The notes under the pieces are model-generated. The model was not told the DNA's origin. It saw nothing but the letters and a program-made list of their open reading frames with translations, and did not search any database. A DNA stretch of 64,000 bases from positions 1 through 64,000 of the forward strand of contig CBINGZ010000029.1 of NCBI GenBank assembly GCA_966250335.1, in the 5' to 3' direction. The DNA is from OLB7 sp966250335 (GTDB lineage Bacteria; Bacteroidota; Ignavibacteria; OLB7). Made by a program: the position numbers and the translations under genes. This document shows positions 52,363 through 61,590 of the stretch, in pieces (position 1 is the first letter of the stretch; every line of letters begins with the position of its first letter).

Positions 52363-52448
52363 GACCCGCGAGCGAGTTTCTTCGGAATTTCGCCTGCATG
52401 GTCCCCATTTTCGATGATTTCGACCTTTCCCATGACTACACCGGAACC

Positions 52449-53957
52449 ATGAGCATGCGAATGTCCCCCTTTGGTCCCCTCCCTCTTTCCTCCCTGTTCT
52501 CGGCATTTCTGCTGGTTCCGGCGATCGTCGCGGGGCAGCAGACGGAGCCTGCCTATCCCCGTACCGATGGGGTCATGTCGTATCTCCTCTCGGGACATAC
52601 GGGTGAGGTCTGGTCGGCGGTCCCGAGTCCGGACGGGACGCGGGTCGTGACGGCGAGCAGCGACGGGACGGCGAGGATCTACGACATGCGTACGGGGGTG
52701 GTCACGCTGGCCGGGCACGGCGCGCAGGTCTGGTCGGCGCAGTTCAGTCCCGACGGATCGATGGTCGTCACGGCGGGATGGGACGGGACGGCGAGAATCT
52801 GGGACGCCCGCACCGGCGCCGAACTCCTGGTGCTTGCGGGGCATGAGAAGAGAGTGGCGATCGCCCGGTTCAGTCCCGACGGGAGCAGGGTCCTCACCTC
52901 GAGCTACGACGGCACCGTCAGGATCTGGGATGCGCGCACCGGCGCCGAGCTTCTCCGCTTCGGCGATCGTCCCCACTGGGTTCTTCCCGCCGAGTTCAGT
53001 CCCGACGGGAGCCGGGTGATCATCGCCGACCGCGACAACAACCGCAAGGTGTGGGACGCCGTCACCGGCGACCTGAAGCTGACCCTGACGGGACATACGA
53101 AAGATGTCTGGTGGGGACGCTACAGCCGCGACGGGCGCCGGATCGTCACGGCCGGCTACGACAGCACCGCCCGTATCTGGGATGCCCGTACGGGAGCGCT
53201 GCTCCACACCCTTCGCGGTCACGCCGACATCGTCCCCTTCGCCGAGTTCAGTCCCGACGGGCGACGTCTGGTGACGGCCGGCTACGACGGGACGGCGCGT
53301 ATCTGGGCGACGGCCACCGGAGCGCAGATCGCCGTTCTTGCGGGGCATACCCGGATGATCTCCAGCGCCGTCTACAGTCCCAACGGCGTCGTGATCGCAA
53401 CGGCCGGCTACGACAGCACCGTCCGGGTCTGGGATGCCCGCGACGGCAGAATACTTCATGTTCTCAAGGGGCATACCGCCATCGTCACCGGCGTCCGTTT
53501 CGCGCCGGACAGCAAGAGCCTGATCTCATCGAGCTGGGACGGGACGGCGAGGATCTGGTATCTGGACGTCCCTCCAACGGCCGTGGCGAGAAAGGCTCCG
53601 GTCGCTCCCCCGGTCACCGGAATGCCGATCCCCCTCTCCGGCGCCGCTCTCCCTCCCTCCGGCGCCGCTCTTCCCGGTCCGGAGACCGACGAATCGGGCA
53701 ACCCGGCGATACGGGCGTTGCCGAACCCGACGGCCGCCGTCACCTCCATCGAGTATGCCGTGGCGGAACGGGGAGAGGTCCGTCTTGTCGTCACCGACGA
53801 GCGCGGCACGATCGTCGCGACCCTGGTCGACGAGGAGCAGGAGCCGGGCCGCCGGAGCGTGACGTTCGATACGACCCCTCTGCCGTCGGGACGTTATTTC
53901 ATCCTGCTCCGATCGGGGCTGCTCCGTGATTCCAAGATGTTGCAGGTGGAACGTTGA
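52449..53957 (+). CDS. Secreted WD40 beta-propeller protein with T9SS domain
   Basis: An ATG at 52449 (or 52455) gives 502 residues and a signal peptide ending near IVAGQ; upstream in-frame ATGs at 52248 and 52398 lack a signal at the N-terminus. Residues about 35-375 carry eight WD40 units of unusually regular form (GHxxxVxxAxFSPDGxRVVTAxxDGTARIWDARTG). A Pro/Ala-rich linker with a near-perfect LSGAALPPSGAALP repeat leads to a T9SS sorting domain (ALPNPTAAVTSIEY, then LPSGRYFILLRSG). It closely resembles the WD40 block inside the giant cargo protein at 31511. It should bind proteins outside the cell. Confidence 0.9.
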   Translation: MSMRMSPFGPLPLSSLFSAFLLVPAIVAGQQTEPAYPRTDGVMSYLLSGHTGEVWSAVPSPDGTRVVTASSDGTARIYDMRTGVVTLAGHGAQVWSAQFSPDGSMVVTAGWDGTARIWDARTGAELLVLAGHEKRVAIARFSPDGSRVLTSSYDGTVRIWDARTGAELLRFGDRPHWVLPAEFSPDGSRVIIADRDNNRKVWDAVTGDLKLTLTGHTKDVWWGRYSRDGRRIVTAGYDSTARIWDARTGALLHTLRGHADIVPFAEFSPDGRRLVTAGYDGTARIWATATGAQIAVLAGHTRMISSAVYSPNGVVIATAGYDSTVRVWDARDGRILHVLKGHTAIVTGVRFAPDSKSLISSSWDGTARIWYLDVPPTAVARKAPVAPPVTGMPIPLSGAALPPSGAALPGPETDESGNPAIRALPNPTAAVTSIEYAVAERGEVRLVVTDERGTIVATLVDEEQEPGRRSVTFDTTPLPSGRYFILLRSGLLRDSKMLQVER

Positions 53958-54049
53958 GCGGTTCGAACGACTTATTGAGAGTATGAAATGGAACGGGCTC
54001 CGTTTCGATCGGGCCCGGCAGGGAATCGGATGTAGAGGAACAAGGGATC

Positions 54050-54649
54050 ATGAAGAGAATAGCGTTGTCGACGATGCTCGCACTGCTCCTGGCGGTTGTT
54101 GCTCCGTGTCTCGCGGCCCGGAGCCGATTCCCCGTACCGCCCGTTTCGATGATGGCCGTCGACACGTTGAAGGCCGATACGTCGGAGACGGTTGTATCGA
54201 CGGAGCCGGACTCCCGCGTCCCGACATCGGGGATGGAGGCGGCACGACGGTTCTGGCGGGATCTGCTGGAGGGGCGCTACGACAGTCTTGAAGGTGTCGT
54301 CGGCTTCCCCTTCCAGTGGGACTCACGATGCCGGATCTTCGCGGGGATCTCCCAGATCCGGGATGAGGCCGAGCGCGGCCGCGATCCGGAGATCACCATC
54401 GAATGGGGCGACGTGCGGGAGGTAGCGAAGGGAGATTCCCTCCTGAGAGAGCCTCTCTTCGAGCCTCTGGTCCTTCCTCTCAGCGTCCTCGACTGTGATG
54501 AAGGAGAGAGCCGCGATCTGATGGCTCTTGCCGCCCATCCGCAACGCTACTACACGGTTCTGCTCCGGGTCGACGGCGAGGAGATCCTCACGGCCGTCCG
54601 CGTCACACGGCTCGCCGACGGCTGGCGGGTGACCGGGCTCAACAACTGA
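54050..54649 (+). CDS. Secreted protein with probable NTF2-like domain
   Basis: A 199-residue exported protein with a signal peptide cleaved near CLAAR. After a low-complexity linker, GMEAARRFWRDLLEGRYDSL begins a small alpha/beta domain with FPFQWDSRCRIFAG and a final RYYTVLLRVDGEEILTAVRVT and GWRVTGLNN. This order fits the NTF2/DUF-type folds found in small periplasmic proteins. The ligand is not known. It follows the WD40 cargo gene after 92 bases. Confidence 0.6.
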   Translation: MKRIALSTMLALLLAVVAPCLAARSRFPVPPVSMMAVDTLKADTSETVVSTEPDSRVPTSGMEAARRFWRDLLEGRYDSLEGVVGFPFQWDSRCRIFAGISQIRDEAERGRDPEITIEWGDVREVAKGDSLLREPLFEPLVLPLSVLDCDEGESRDLMALAAHPQRYYTVLLRVDGEEILTAVRVTRLADGWRVTGLNN

Positions 54650-54767
54650 TCCGCTCCCCCCCTCTTTCTGAAGAATTCTTCCGTTCGCGCGTCACAGCTT
54701 CACCCTCCCGCGTCTTTCGTCGTCCCTTCCCCGTACTCTTTCAATCGACAACTCAACGCGCACACCC

Positions 54768-55490
54768 ATGAGAATCTTCTGTACGCTTCTCGTCGCTCTC
54801 ACGCTCGCCTCCTGCAACGTTCCTCCCCGCATGATGATGACGCAGGACTACCAGAACCGTCCCGCGATCTCCGGCTCGCTCTTCAAATCGGATCAGGATG
54901 TGATGAGCGATGAAACGATCAACCGGATCCTCACCAGCAAGCTCCAGCTTCCGCCGAAGGCGAAGATCGCGCTGATGCGGTTTCAGGGAGGGCTGGGGAA
55001 CGAGAACTTCGGCTATCTCTATCGGGGGTTCTACAGCATGTATTCGGAGGATTATCTCCGTCTGCAGCAGACCCATGTCGACACCCTTTCCGCCCATCTT
55101 CTCACGCTGCCGAGAGTGATGGAGGTGACCCCCCTCCCCTCGCTCCTCACGCCGCAGAGCCCCACGGTCCCCATCCTGCGCGAGGCGGCGGTGCGACTGC
55201 AGGCCGACCTGCTGCTGATCTATCGTATCACTACAGATGTCTACAGCGAGTACAACACTTTTTCCAAGGATGAGGCGAAGGCGTACAGCACCTGCGAGTT
55301 CGTGCTGCTCGATGTGCGGACCGGGCTGATACCTTTCACCTCGATGACCACGCGCGACTTCTACACGAAGGCGATCGATACCGACTTGAATCTTGCGGAA
55401 ACGGGGAGACGCGCGGAAAGACTCGCCTCATTACAGTCCCTTGCGATATCTTCGCAGCAGCTTCTCGACTTCCTCAAGACGGTTCCGTAA
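54768..55490 (+). CDS. Lipoprotein of unknown function
   Basis: A 240-residue lipoprotein with lipobox LASC near residue 16 (MRIFCTLLVALTLASC). The body is alpha/beta: KIALMRFQGGLGNENFGY, then VMEVTPLPSLLTPQSP, LQADLLLIYRITTDVY and TCEFVLLDVRTGLIPFTS. The phrases LRADLLLIY and LLDVRTGLIPFTS recall lipoproteins that build a stress-sensing or assembly scaffold, but I cannot name the family. It is separate from the next small gene by 46 bases and may be co-transcribed with it. Confidence 0.7.
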   Translation: MRIFCTLLVALTLASCNVPPRMMMTQDYQNRPAISGSLFKSDQDVMSDETINRILTSKLQLPPKAKIALMRFQGGLGNENFGYLYRGFYSMYSEDYLRLQQTHVDTLSAHLLTLPRVMEVTPLPSLLTPQSPTVPILREAAVRLQADLLLIYRITTDVYSEYNTFSKDEAKAYSTCEFVLLDVRTGLIPFTSMTTRDFYTKAIDTDLNLAETGRRAERLASLQSLAISSQQLLDFLKTVP

Positions 55491-55536
55491 GGTACGGCTC
55501 CGGTCCGGGGAGGGCGTCAACCGCGGGGAGAGCATC

Positions 55537-55935
55537 ATGCAGAACGCAACCGAGCATTCAGTCGGTGAGGATTCCCGGGACGATCATCCCGTCGAATATC
55601 GCCCCCCTTCCCTCTTCTCGTCGCTCGCCGGACGGTTCGATATTCCATGGGATGATCTCGACACCGCCCGCACCCAGGAGGAGGCTCTTGCGGCCTTTCG
55701 CGATCTGCTGACCGAGAGGCTCCGCTTCATCATCGACAACGATTTCGGGAAGCTGGCGCAGATTCTCTACCGGATCGATGTGGACGAGCGGAAGGTCGAC
55801 GAGATCTTCCGGACGGCTCCGATTCCGGAGGTTCCCGCCGCGCTGGCCGATCTGATCACGACGCGCGTGCTCCGGACGCTGGAGTCGCGCCGTCGCTACA
55901 GGGAAGGTCTCCATGAGGAAGAAGCAGAGTCGTGA
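55537..55935 (+). CDS. Small acidic helical protein, 132 residues
   Basis: An ATG at 55537 starts a cytoplasmic protein; a longer frame from 55393 overlaps the lipoprotein gene and is rejected. The core FRDLLTERLRFIIDNDFGKLAQIL, then YRIDVDERKVDEIF and LADLITTRVLRTLESRRRY, looks like a conserved helical family of unknown function. The C-terminus is very acidic. No enzymatic motif is seen. Confidence 0.65.
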   Translation: MQNATEHSVGEDSRDDHPVEYRPPSLFSSLAGRFDIPWDDLDTARTQEEALAAFRDLLTERLRFIIDNDFGKLAQILYRIDVDERKVDEIFRTAPIPEVPAALADLITTRVLRTLESRRRYREGLHEEEAES

Positions 55936-56087
55936 GGATTGCCCGCCCGGTACAGGAGGGGAACATTGCGTATTCTTGCTTGAGAACGATCACCCCCTCT
56001 GAGTAGATTCGCGCCCGACTCCATGATCCGTGTTCAACGGATCGGGAGGAGAGCTACATCTTTTTTTCGTACTGTCGGAGAATCACC

Positions 56088-56864
56088 ATGAGGATGATCT
56101 GCATGATGCTGGCGGCGATCGCGCTTCTATCGGGCGAGGCGATCGCGCAGAAAGGGAAACGGGGAAGCGACACGGTCACTACTCCGTCAGGGCTGAAGTA
56201 TATCGTGACGAAAGCGGGCAAGGGGGCGAAGTCGAAGCCGGGGAACGTGGTGGTGACGCATTACACCGGTACCCTCACCAACGGCACGGTGTTCGACGAC
56301 TCCCGTGAGCGCGGCGAGCCCCTTGCGTTCACGCTCGGCAGGCACAAGGTGATCAAGGGATGGGAGGAAGCGTTCTCTCTCCTCCGCGTGGGGGATCGCG
56401 CCAGGCTGATCATCCCCCCCGATATCGCCTACGGCGCCGCGGAGCGGGGATCGATCCCCGCCAACTCCACCCTCATCTTCGATGTGGAACTGCTCGAGCT
56501 GAAGGAACATGCCCTTGCCGATTATCTGGAGCTTCTGGAGGACAGCCTCGGAATCGAGGCGGCCGTCAAGATCTACCAGGGGTTGAAGGCGAAGGGAACC
56601 GGCGACTACTACGTCAGCGAGGCGCAGATCAACGGCCTCGGCTATTCACTTCTCCAGAAGAACAAGGTGCGCGAGGCGATCGCGATCTTCAAGATCAACG
56701 TCGATGAATTCCCCGACTCCTTCAACGTCTACGACAGCCTGGGGGAGGCGTACATGCTCAACGGGGACAAGGATCTCGCCGTCGCCAACTACCGCAGGTC
56801 GCTGGAACTGAACGCAAAGAACGAGAACGCCGTGGAGATGCTGAAGAAGCTGGAGGGAGGCTGA
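56088..56864 (+). CDS. Periplasmic FKBP peptidyl-prolyl isomerase with TPR tail
   Basis: A 258-residue exported protein (signal cleaved near AIAQ). The FKBP domain has the expected landmarks: VVTHYTGTLTNGTVFDDS, VIKGWEEAFSLLRVGDRA, IPPDIAYGAAERG and STLIFDVELLEL. Residues about 140-250 form TPR-like helical hairpins (NGLGYSLLQKNKVREAIAIF, and VYDSLGEAYMLNGDKDLAVANYRRSLEL). It should fold exported proteins while the TPR part holds a partner. It is the third periplasmic FKBP in the window and the only one with TPRs. Confidence 0.92.
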   Translation: MRMICMMLAAIALLSGEAIAQKGKRGSDTVTTPSGLKYIVTKAGKGAKSKPGNVVVTHYTGTLTNGTVFDDSRERGEPLAFTLGRHKVIKGWEEAFSLLRVGDRARLIIPPDIAYGAAERGSIPANSTLIFDVELLELKEHALADYLELLEDSLGIEAAVKIYQGLKAKGTGDYYVSEAQINGLGYSLLQKNKVREAIAIFKINVDEFPDSFNVYDSLGEAYMLNGDKDLAVANYRRSLELNAKNENAVEMLKKLEGG

Positions 56865-56959
56865 TGAGAAGCTGGTGCCTCAGTTCGAAAGCAGCGTGTG
56901 ATGAAAAATAGAGCGAGACCTGAAACGATAACGTGAGCACCGATACTTCAGGATTTCAT

Positions 56960-57403
56960 ATGAATGTACAGGAAGAGATCAAGGAATATATTGCCGGCCA
57001 GCCTGAACCGAAACGGAGTGATATGCAGGAGCTGCATACGCTCATGCTTCAGGTGATGCCGGAAGGGAGACTATGGTTCGACGACGGTAAGAACGACGAA
57101 AATAAAACGGTTGCCAACCCTACGATAGGATATGGGTTGCAGACGATAAAATATGCGAAAGGAAACACCAGGGAATTTTTTCAAATCGGTATAAGCGCAA
57201 ACAAAACCGGAATCTCCATCTATATCCTCGGCATCAAGGATAAGACATACCTGGCCCGGACGTATGGAAAAGAGCTGGGGAAGGCGAGCGTGACCGGGTA
57301 TTGCATCAGGTTCAATAATCTGAAAGATATACACAGGGATATACTCGAAGCGGCGATACGATACGGGGTTGAGGCGACAAGTGAAACGGAAGTTTCAAAC
57401 TGA
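56960..57403 (+). CDS. DUF1801 family protein
   Basis: An ATG at 56960 gives 147 residues; a GTG at 56933 is possible. The sequence fits DUF1801/YdhG-like proteins: YIAGQPEPKRSDMQELHTLM, then GLQTIKYAKGNTREFFQIG and TGISIYILGIKD. These are small cytoplasmic proteins, sometimes linked to iron or to frataxin-like folds, with no agreed function. It is less GC-rich than the flanking genes. The stop lies ten bases before the GNAT start. Confidence 0.82.
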   Translation: MNVQEEIKEYIAGQPEPKRSDMQELHTLMLQVMPEGRLWFDDGKNDENKTVANPTIGYGLQTIKYAKGNTREFFQIGISANKTGISIYILGIKDKTYLARTYGKELGKASVTGYCIRFNNLKDIHRDILEAAIRYGVEATSETEVSN

Positions 57404-57413
57404 GGCGCTACCG

Positions 57414-57980
57414 ATGAAGAACCTCCCCATCCCCACGGATCGTCTCTTCTTCCGCGAGTACACGGCGGACGATCTGGAATCTCTCCACGCGATACTCTCC
57501 GATCCTCTCACCATGAGGTTCTGGCCCGCCCCCTTCACGTATGAGAGAACGGTCGCCTGGCTGGAGCGGAGCATCGAGTCCTCCCGCGTGAACGGCTTCT
57601 CCCGCTGGGCCCTCTGTCTGCGGAGCAGCGGCCGGCAGATCGGCGACTGCGGGTTCATCGATGCGGTCGTCGACGGGCGGAGGGAGAACGACATCGGCTA
57701 CATCATCCATGCTCCCTACTGGCGGCAGGGATACGCGGTGGAGGCCGCACGCGCCTCTCTGGAGCATGGGTTCCGGGCCTTCGGGATGGATCGTATCATC
57801 GCCAACATGGCGCACGATCATATCGGTTCGCAGCGCGTGGCCGAGCGGATCGGGATGAAGAAGGAGAAGGAGTTCCTGAACGAGAGGAACCGTGGGATAC
57901 CGACCTGTCTCTACGCGATCTCCAGAGAGGATTTCGAGCGCGACCCGGGGGAATCGCCCGCGGTCGCCGGCGACAACTGA
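57414..57980 (+). CDS. GNAT N-acetyltransferase
   Basis: A 188-residue RimJ/RimL-type acetyltransferase starting MKNLPIPTDRLFFREYTADD. The acetyl-CoA region is IGYIIHAPYWRQGYAVEA, and GSQRVAERIGMKKEKEFL closes the fold. The acceptor is unknown. It is probably co-transcribed with the DUF1801 gene and is followed by a strong hairpin. Confidence 0.9.
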   Translation: MKNLPIPTDRLFFREYTADDLESLHAILSDPLTMRFWPAPFTYERTVAWLERSIESSRVNGFSRWALCLRSSGRQIGDCGFIDAVVDGRRENDIGYIIHAPYWRQGYAVEAARASLEHGFRAFGMDRIIANMAHDHIGSQRVAERIGMKKEKEFLNERNRGIPTCLYAISREDFERDPGESPAVAGDN

Positions 57981-57992
57981 ATATATCCGAAT

Positions 57993-58020
57993 ACGAAGGG
58001 CTCCGAGAGGAGCCCTTCGT
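57993..58020. terminator. Hairpin terminator between convergent genes
   Basis: ACGAAGGGCTCC and GGAGCCCTTCGT pair over 12 bp with a GAGA tetraloop. There is no U-tract; it separates the genes ending at 57980 and 58046. Confidence 0.7.
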
Positions 58021-58045
58021 ACGTTCGGCATGTCGCGAATCGATA

Positions 58046-61000
58046 TCACCGCACCAGCATCATCGCTCTGCTCCGCGACCATGTTCCGCAGGTCAGTCTG
58101 ACGTAGTAGATCCCGGAGGGGAGATCGGACGCATCCCATGTCGCGATATATTCCCCCGGTTGAAGGACCTCGTTCATCAGGGCCGCCACTCTCCGTCCGG
58201 AGGCGTCGTGGATCTCCAGGGTCACGGGTCCGTCCAGTCCGATGGAGAAGGGGATCTCGGTCGTGGGATTGAACGGGTTCGGATGATTCGGAAGGAGCGC
58301 GAAGTTCTCCGTCGTCGATTCGATCAGCCTGTAGGCCAGCCCGCAGATCGAATCGAGCCGGATCAGACCGGGGAACGTGACGATGCCGGTACACGGCGCC
58401 TGCGGCATGACTTCGATCGTGAGCCCGATCTCCGATGAATCGGAGGCGCCGATGAACCCGGTGAACGTTCCGGTCAGGAGCGTCCCGATTCCCCGGATCG
58501 TCTCTCCGGCCGGGGCCGCGAGCTCGATCGTATAACTTCCCTTCCGTGTATCCTCGTCGATCCTCACGACCTTCCATCCCTCCAGCAGGCCTCCGGCCGT
58601 CGACAGATCCTTCAGGCGGACCACGTCGGGTCTGTAGGTCAGACCGACGACGATTCTGTCGGCCTTCGCGTCGTCGATCCCCTCCTCCAGCGTGATCGGG
58701 ACCTGCACGTCATCGCCCGGCGCGACGCGATATTTTCGATCGATACGGGCGATTCCCATGACCGACCGGGGATCGACCTCCACCCTGACGGTTCCGCTCG
58801 CGATACATCCGGAGGGGAGAATCATCGTCACCGTGTAGGTCGTCGACGTGCCGGGACGCGCTTCGGTCTCGGCGCAGGTCGGGCAGGAGAGCCCTTCGGT
58901 CGGGGACCACTGGTGCGATCGACCTGCCGTCGGTGCTCTCAGGTAGGCGACGCTGTAGCGGCAGATCGTCGTATCCCCCTTGATTTCCAGGCGCGAAACA
59001 GGGAGCACGGCGACCCGCACCGAATCGATCCCCTCGCACCCGTAGGGGCCTGTTCCCGTTACGATATAGGTGGTCGTGGCGGAGGGGGCGGCGATCGGGT
59101 CGGGACAGTCGGTGCAGCTCAGTCCCGCGGCCGGTTCCCAGCGGTAGGTGACGGCTCCCGACGCGTGCAGTCCGATGGAGCCGTCGGGGCAGATCGATAC
59201 ATCCATGCCGGCATCCACGGGAGGAGGAGGAACGGGGTGCACCGTGACCGACGCCGAATCGACGCAGCCCCCGTCGTTCGACACGGTGACGGTATATCGT
59301 GTCGGGACCGATGGGCTCGCCGTCGGGTCGGGGCAGTCGACGCAGCTCAGCCCCGTGCCGGGGCTCCATCTGTAGGAGGTTCCGCCGGAGGCGCGCAGTT
59401 GCACGGTTTCGGTTCCGCAGAAGAATATCTCGGCGGGACCTTCTATCGACGCCTTCGGTCTCTCGAGCACCGTGACCGTCACGCTGTCGTCGGAGAAGCA
59501 TCGTCCCCCCCGCACGGCCCGCAGTCTGTAGAGGGTTGTCTTCGTCGGCGAGGCGACCGGTTCGGCGCAGTCGGTGCAGTTCAGTCCCTCGGCCGGCGAC
59601 CAGAGATAGCCGTCGCCGCCGGAGCCGTTCAGCGTCGTTCCATCCCCCACGCAGACGGTTTTGTCGGGGCCCGCGTCGGCGAAGGTCGAAGACCCGACGG
59701 AGACGAGAACCGAGGCGACATCGTTGCATCCTCCCTGGCCGACGACGGTCAGAGAATATCGTGTCGTGACGGAGGGCTTCGCCCACGGGTTGGGGCAGTC
59801 GGAGCAGTCGAGTCCCTCCTTCGGCTCCCACGAGAAGCTGGTTCCTTCCGGATACGGTTCGTCCCGGCCTATGCGGGCGCTGTCTCCTTCACAGAGAGCG
59901 GTATCCGGGGCGACCAGGGCTTTGGGCTGTGGGAATACGGTCACCGTTACCGACTTCCTGACCATGCAGCCGGCCAGGGAAGCCCGGGTCGTATAGGTGG
60001 TCGTCACGCTCGGCGTGGCGATCGGGTCGGGACAGTCGGTACAACTGAGTCCTTCCGACGGGGTCCATGAGATCCCGTCCGATGTCGTCAGAGGTATCGC
60101 TCCCAGCGCGGCTCCGGGACCGCCGGCACAGATGACCGTGTCGCGGGAGATCAGGAGCATATCGTGATTCGATGTCGATACCATCGACCGGTTCTGTATT
60201 CCGTATCGCACCGCCTCCTTCCCCAGCGTGATCATGCCTCGCTGGTATCTGCAGGCAGGGCCGGGCTGGTCCGGATCGAGGATTACATCGAGATGATCCT
60301 TCACGGTGGCGACATAGATGCGTCCGTCGGGTCCCAGCTCCAGATCTCCGGTCGCCCCCCGGTTGTCGATCAATGTTCGTGAGGCGTTGATGAGTCCGGC
60401 GTCGCCTGAGGAGAGATCGAACTGATAGGTGCCGACGCTCTCGACGGTGGCGTAGAGCATCAGGCTGTTCGGAGAAAAGCAGATACCGTAAGCGGGATCG
60501 GGAAGGGAGAGCAGGATCGGCTCCGCGACTATGCCGTTGATGTCGTCGAAGCGGAACACCTGCACGGCGGCCGATGGCTTTTCGGTAGCCATCGCAAGTC
60601 GTCGCCCGTCCGGCGAGGCCCTGAGAGCGCCGACCACCCCGAGTCGGTTGCCGTTGAGCGGCGGGCCGACACCGGAGACCACCGGGCTTAGCGTGATCCC
60701 GTTCGCGGAGACCTTGTACGCATAGAACAGATCGTCCCCCGCCCGGTGCGTGACGACCCATATATCGTGTGCGTTCCCGTGCCGAACCGCCGTCAGTTTT
60801 TCGGTCCCCGGACGGTGCAGCAGCACATTCTTTCCGACCACCTCTCCGTTGCCGCCGTCGAGTCGCATATCGATTTCCGAATATTTGTAGCCGTCGCCCA
60901 TATAGCCGTCGGTCTCAAGATCACCCGACGTAAACACATAGTAGCGGAACGTATCGCACGGCGAGCGAACGATCAGGGCCGACTGCGTGGAGGAGGGTGA

Positions 61001-61285
61001 TCCGGCAAGTCCGGTGCCGTTCTTCATCGGGAGATGGTTCCGGTTCCAGACCGTGATGCCGTCGGTATAGAAGAGGAGTCGGCCGGTAGCATGATCGCAG
61101 ACCGTGGCGGCCCCTTCGTTCGTGTTGATCCGGCCGTCGGCCAGGGGAGTGGGGGGAGATGTGTTGAAATCGAGTCCGACGCCGTATCCGAAATACCAGA
61201 TGTTGTTCTCCTTCTGGCCGAAACAGGGGGTCGTGAAGAGAAGCAGAGTCAGCAGGACGATGCAGGAAGTTCTGAACGCGCACAT
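58046..61285 (-). CDS. Large secreted propeller and PKD-repeat protein with T9SS domain
   Basis: A 1079-residue exported protein. After the signal peptide (cleavage near CFGQ), residues about 25-370 form a propeller like those in gliding-motility-associated proteins (NNIWYFGYGVGLDF, ASPDGRRLAMATEKPSAAVQ). Residues about 385-860 hold six PKD/Ig-like domains, each with a cysteine motif close to GLSCTDCPDP followed by an ATPSVTTTYT-type phrase. A cohesin-like sandwich follows (APGDDVQVPITLEEG), then a T9SS sorting domain with HPNPFNPTTEIPF and LPSGIYYVRL. It is a strong candidate for a surface adhesin or matrix protein. Confidence 0.9.
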   Translation of the reverse strand: MCAFRTSCIVLLTLLLFTTPCFGQKENNIWYFGYGVGLDFNTSPPTPLADGRINTNEGAATVCDHATGRLLFYTDGITVWNRNHLPMKNGTGLAGSPSSTQSALIVRSPCDTFRYYVFTSGDLETDGYMGDGYKYSEIDMRLDGGNGEVVGKNVLLHRPGTEKLTAVRHGNAHDIWVVTHRAGDDLFYAYKVSANGITLSPVVSGVGPPLNGNRLGVVGALRASPDGRRLAMATEKPSAAVQVFRFDDINGIVAEPILLSLPDPAYGICFSPNSLMLYATVESVGTYQFDLSSGDAGLINASRTLIDNRGATGDLELGPDGRIYVATVKDHLDVILDPDQPGPACRYQRGMITLGKEAVRYGIQNRSMVSTSNHDMLLISRDTVICAGGPGAALGAIPLTTSDGISWTPSEGLSCTDCPDPIATPSVTTTYTTRASLAGCMVRKSVTVTVFPQPKALVAPDTALCEGDSARIGRDEPYPEGTSFSWEPKEGLDCSDCPNPWAKPSVTTRYSLTVVGQGGCNDVASVLVSVGSSTFADAGPDKTVCVGDGTTLNGSGGDGYLWSPAEGLNCTDCAEPVASPTKTTLYRLRAVRGGRCFSDDSVTVTVLERPKASIEGPAEIFFCGTETVQLRASGGTSYRWSPGTGLSCVDCPDPTASPSVPTRYTVTVSNDGGCVDSASVTVHPVPPPPVDAGMDVSICPDGSIGLHASGAVTYRWEPAAGLSCTDCPDPIAAPSATTTYIVTGTGPYGCEGIDSVRVAVLPVSRLEIKGDTTICRYSVAYLRAPTAGRSHQWSPTEGLSCPTCAETEARPGTSTTYTVTMILPSGCIASGTVRVEVDPRSVMGIARIDRKYRVAPGDDVQVPITLEEGIDDAKADRIVVGLTYRPDVVRLKDLSTAGGLLEGWKVVRIDEDTRKGSYTIELAAPAGETIRGIGTLLTGTFTGFIGASDSSEIGLTIEVMPQAPCTGIVTFPGLIRLDSICGLAYRLIESTTENFALLPNHPNPFNPTTEIPFSIGLDGPVTLEIHDASGRRVAALMNEVLQPGEYIATWDASDLPSGIYYVRLTCGTWSRSRAMMLVR

Positions 61286-61590
61286 GGAAGCCTCCGTGGA
61301 ATATATCGTAATCGAACAATCGTTCGATCACGCCGGGGATAGAAGAGGACTCATGAACTGAGGGCGGTGTGCGGTTCCGCCGGTCGGCCCGGGGGGGTCG
61401 GGAGGGGAACATAGTGAAAAGGGGGTGGAATCGGAAGGGGGGATGAGCCGACGGGTACGAAGATCAGGGAAATCGTGGTGGCTGTCATGGGCCGGTATCA
61501 GGTGGTACATTCCTGCCGTCCTTCCATCGGTTCGCTCTACACTCTCCATGTTCCATGGCGATGCCCATCACTCATATCAGGAGGTGTCTG
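61286..61590. other. Intergenic region without a recognised gene
   Basis: About 305 bases between the divergent PKD-repeat and broken VWA-family genes. Only short, low-quality open frames are present. No hairpin terminator or repeat was recognised. Confidence 0.5.
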
